7,613 nucleotides of DNA. Source: Pyrinomonadaceae bacterium (GTDB lineage Bacteria; Acidobacteriota; Blastocatellia; Pyrinomonadales; Pyrinomonadaceae). The notes under the pieces were generated by a model. That model did no database searches. It was not told the DNA's origin and saw only the letters and a list, made by a program, of their open reading frames with translations. The stretch's first letter is position 1; each line of letters begins with the position of its first letter. Below, one piece after another: positions 7,015-7,613 of this stretch. The DNA lies in NCBI GenBank assembly GCA_013813825.1, contig JACCRA010000437.1:1-7613 (forward strand), read 5' to 3'. The position numbers were made by a program, and so were the translations under genes.

Positions 7015-7030
7015 TGATTACTTTCCTTGA
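7015..7030 (-). promoter_or_regulatory. Ribosome binding site of dsbD, with a second copy just upstream
   Basis: The leader reads TCAAGGAG then TCAAGGAAAG, followed by TAATCA and the ATG at 7014. The nearer AAGGA lies about nine bases from the start codon, which fixes this start. The near-identical copy eight bases upstream is a short tandem repeat of the same motif (within about 7024-7038). Confidence 0.7.
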
Positions 7031-7056
7031 CTCCTTGAGAGAATGAAGAACCCTAA

Positions 7057-7086
7057 AATATCTTGACTCTCGTTATGATGTCCCAA
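7057..7086 (-). promoter_or_regulatory. Candidate sigma-70-type promoter of dsbD
   Basis: On the minus strand TTGGGA (7086-7081) and GATATT (7062-7057) are separated by 18 bases; each matches four of six consensus positions. It lies downstream of the tRNA terminator and about 45 bases before the dsbD start, where a promoter is needed. Only position and a loose match support it. Confidence 0.35.
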
Positions 7087-7110
7087 ACGTCACTGATGGC
7101 TGCTCTCAAG

Positions 7111-7150
7111 AAAAATGCGGCTCATCCCGCTGATTCAGGACAAACCGCAT
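7111..7150 (-). terminator. Intrinsic terminator after tRNA-Leu
   Basis: Reading the minus strand, ATGCGG (7150-7145) pairs perfectly with CCGCAT (7120-7115), directly followed by TTTTCTT. The 24-base loop may fold further (ATCAGCGGGAT). It begins 12 bases beyond the tRNA 3' end, so it should end the tRNA transcript and separate it from dsbD. Confidence 0.75.
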
Positions 7151-7161
7151 CTTCATTCCAG

Positions 7162-7243
7162 TGGGGATGGAGAGACTCGAACTCTCACAGGTTGCCCCAC
7201 ACGGCCCTCAACCGTGCGCGTCTACCAGTTCCGCCACATCCCC
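7162..7243 (-). tRNA. tRNA-Leu (anticodon GAG)
   Basis: The minus strand folds into a full cloverleaf of 82 bases. The acceptor stem is GGGGATG (7243-7237) with CATCCCC (7169-7163) and discriminator A at 7162. The D stem is GCG/CGC, with GGTAGA in the D loop. The anticodon stem is CACGG/CCGTG around the loop TTGAGGG, giving anticodon GAG at 7209-7207, which reads CUC and CUU leucine codons. The variable arm is long (GGG, GCAA loop, CCT), as expected for a class II leucine tRNA. The T arm is GAGAG-TTCGAGT-CTCTC. The 3' CCA is not encoded (the next bases are CTG) and must be added after transcription. An intrinsic terminator follows. Confidence 0.96.
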
Positions 7244-7250
7244 ATCGTTA

Positions 7251-7276
7251 GACGGCCCGCCACAACGCAGGCCGTC
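7251..7276 (-). repeat. 7-bp perfect inverted repeat just upstream of tRNA-Leu
   Basis: GACGGCC (7251-7257) and GGCCGTC (7270-7276) form a GC-rich stem with a 12-base loop, ending eight bases before the tRNA 5' end. No T run follows on either strand, so it is not a typical intrinsic terminator. It could be a structured tRNA leader or a processing signal. Confidence 0.5.
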
Positions 7277-7284
7277 ACATTCGC

Positions 7285-7314
7285 CTTAAATTTCAAAGGC
7301 CTTCGCCGAATCAA
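7285..7314 (-). promoter_or_regulatory. Weak candidate promoter for tRNA-Leu
   Basis: On the minus strand TTGATT (7314-7309) and TTTAAG (7290-7285) are 18 bases apart, each with four of six consensus matches, about 40 bases before the mature tRNA. Co-transcription with the upstream gene is an equally good explanation. The rest of the 7244-7357 gap shows only the inverted repeat at 7251-7276 and a short palindrome at 7327-7339. Confidence 0.22.
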
Positions 7315-7357
7315 TGAATCAACCTCTTCGCGCCGCGAAAACCAAACCACCGAAAAC

Positions 7358-7613
7358 TTATTTCTGTTCTTGCGGAGATGCTGCGGTAGCAGGCGACGGC
7401 TGGCTCTGCGCGGGAGCCGGGTTAGCCACGTTGTTAGTGTTGGCGGCATCCGGCGCGGTTGACGCAGGTGCATCAGGCGTCGTCGCGGCGGCCGTTGGCG
7501 CGGGCGCGGGCGTCGCGGTTGGTTGCGGCGTCGCTTCCGCATCGATTGATTGCAGCACCGAGCGCGAGCCAGTTAAAGCGGGAAGCGAGAGGGCCAGCGC
7601 GAGCAACATAAAG
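7358..7613 (-). CDS. secG: Probable SecG preprotein translocase subunit, C-terminal part only, with Pro/Ala/Thr-rich tail
   Basis: Only the last 85 or so codons are in the window; the frame stays open to the right edge. The visible part starts with a hydrophobic helix (FMLLALALSLPALTG) followed by SRSVL, then about 60 residues rich in Pro, Ala, Thr and Gln, ending in PQEQK and a TAA at 7358-7360. The helix and the short SRSVL segment resemble the second membrane helix and the start of the C-terminal tail of SecG, a small two-helix partner of SecYE in protein export. The downstream tRNA-Leu(GAG) supports this, because secG lies directly before leuU, a GAG tRNA gene, in Escherichia coli. An ATG at 7609 exists, but a start there would leave no basic N-terminal region. 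The tail is longer and lower in complexity than in typical SecG. The alternative is an unrelated small lipoprotein or secreted protein with a signal peptide. Confidence 0.55.
   Translation of the reverse strand, partial: FMLLALALSLPALTGSRSVLQSIDAEATPQPTATPAPAPTAAATTPDAPASTAPDAANTNNVANPAPAQSQPSPATAASPQEQK

Noticed and set aside
7063..7079. TTGACT and TATGAT on the plus strand as a promoter
   Set aside because: Only five bases separate the boxes and no plus-strand gene follows.
7327..7339. Palindrome TTCGCGCCGCGAA as a terminator after the probable secG
   Set aside because: On the minus strand it is not followed by a T run, and the usable stem is only about five base pairs.
1..7613. Insertion sequences, CRISPR arrays, phage genes, toxin-antitoxin pairs or integration at the tRNA
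   Set aside because: No transposase, integrase, repeated spacer pattern, or duplicated tRNA 3' end was found; all genes are intact apart from the two cut by the window edges.

Overview
The window is a compact chromosomal segment in which every supported gene lies on the minus strand. Read in the direction of transcription (right to left) the order is: 3' part of a probable secG, a tRNA-Leu(GAG), dsbD, a secreted protein of unknown function, a glucose 1-dehydrogenase-like SDR, a TVP38/VTT membrane protein, and a fused AAA+/VWA chelatase subunit that runs off the left edge. GC is high (estimated by eye near 60%). The secreted proteins carry long Pro/Thr/Ser/Ala linkers, the DsbD has the three-domain form of a Gram-negative periplasm, and the tRNA does not encode CCA. 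Together these suggest a GC-rich Gram-negative bacterium; an acidobacterium of the Blastocatellia type is my best guess, but it is inference from style rather than from a marker gene.

Right end (7015-7613): the visible C-terminus looks like the second membrane helix of SecG plus a Pro/Ala-rich tail. It is followed by tRNA-Leu(GAG), the same secG to tRNA-Leu(GAG) neighbourhood as secG-leuU in Escherichia coli. A good intrinsic terminator (7111-7150) closes this unit. dsbD then appears to start from its own promoter, with a clear ribosome binding site.

Middle (3575-7014): dsbD encodes a complete thiol:disulfide interchange protein with all six expected cysteines. Downstream is an exported protein with a beta-rich N-terminal domain, a long basic low-complexity linker and a small C-terminal domain made of two 24-residue repeats. 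A hairpin with a short T run separates the two genes.

Left half (1-3497): a glucose 1-dehydrogenase-like SDR, a VTT-domain membrane protein with a TTG start, and the chelatase follow with short gaps (48 and 60 bases), so they may be co-transcribed. Their functions (sugar oxidation, membrane protein, metal insertion into tetrapyrroles) share no obvious pathway. Nothing here is a mobile element, CRISPR array, phage or defence system; the window reads as ordinary core chromosome. The most distinctive items are the repeat-containing unknown protein, the secG/tRNA arrangement and a small leader ORF overlapping the VTT gene start.
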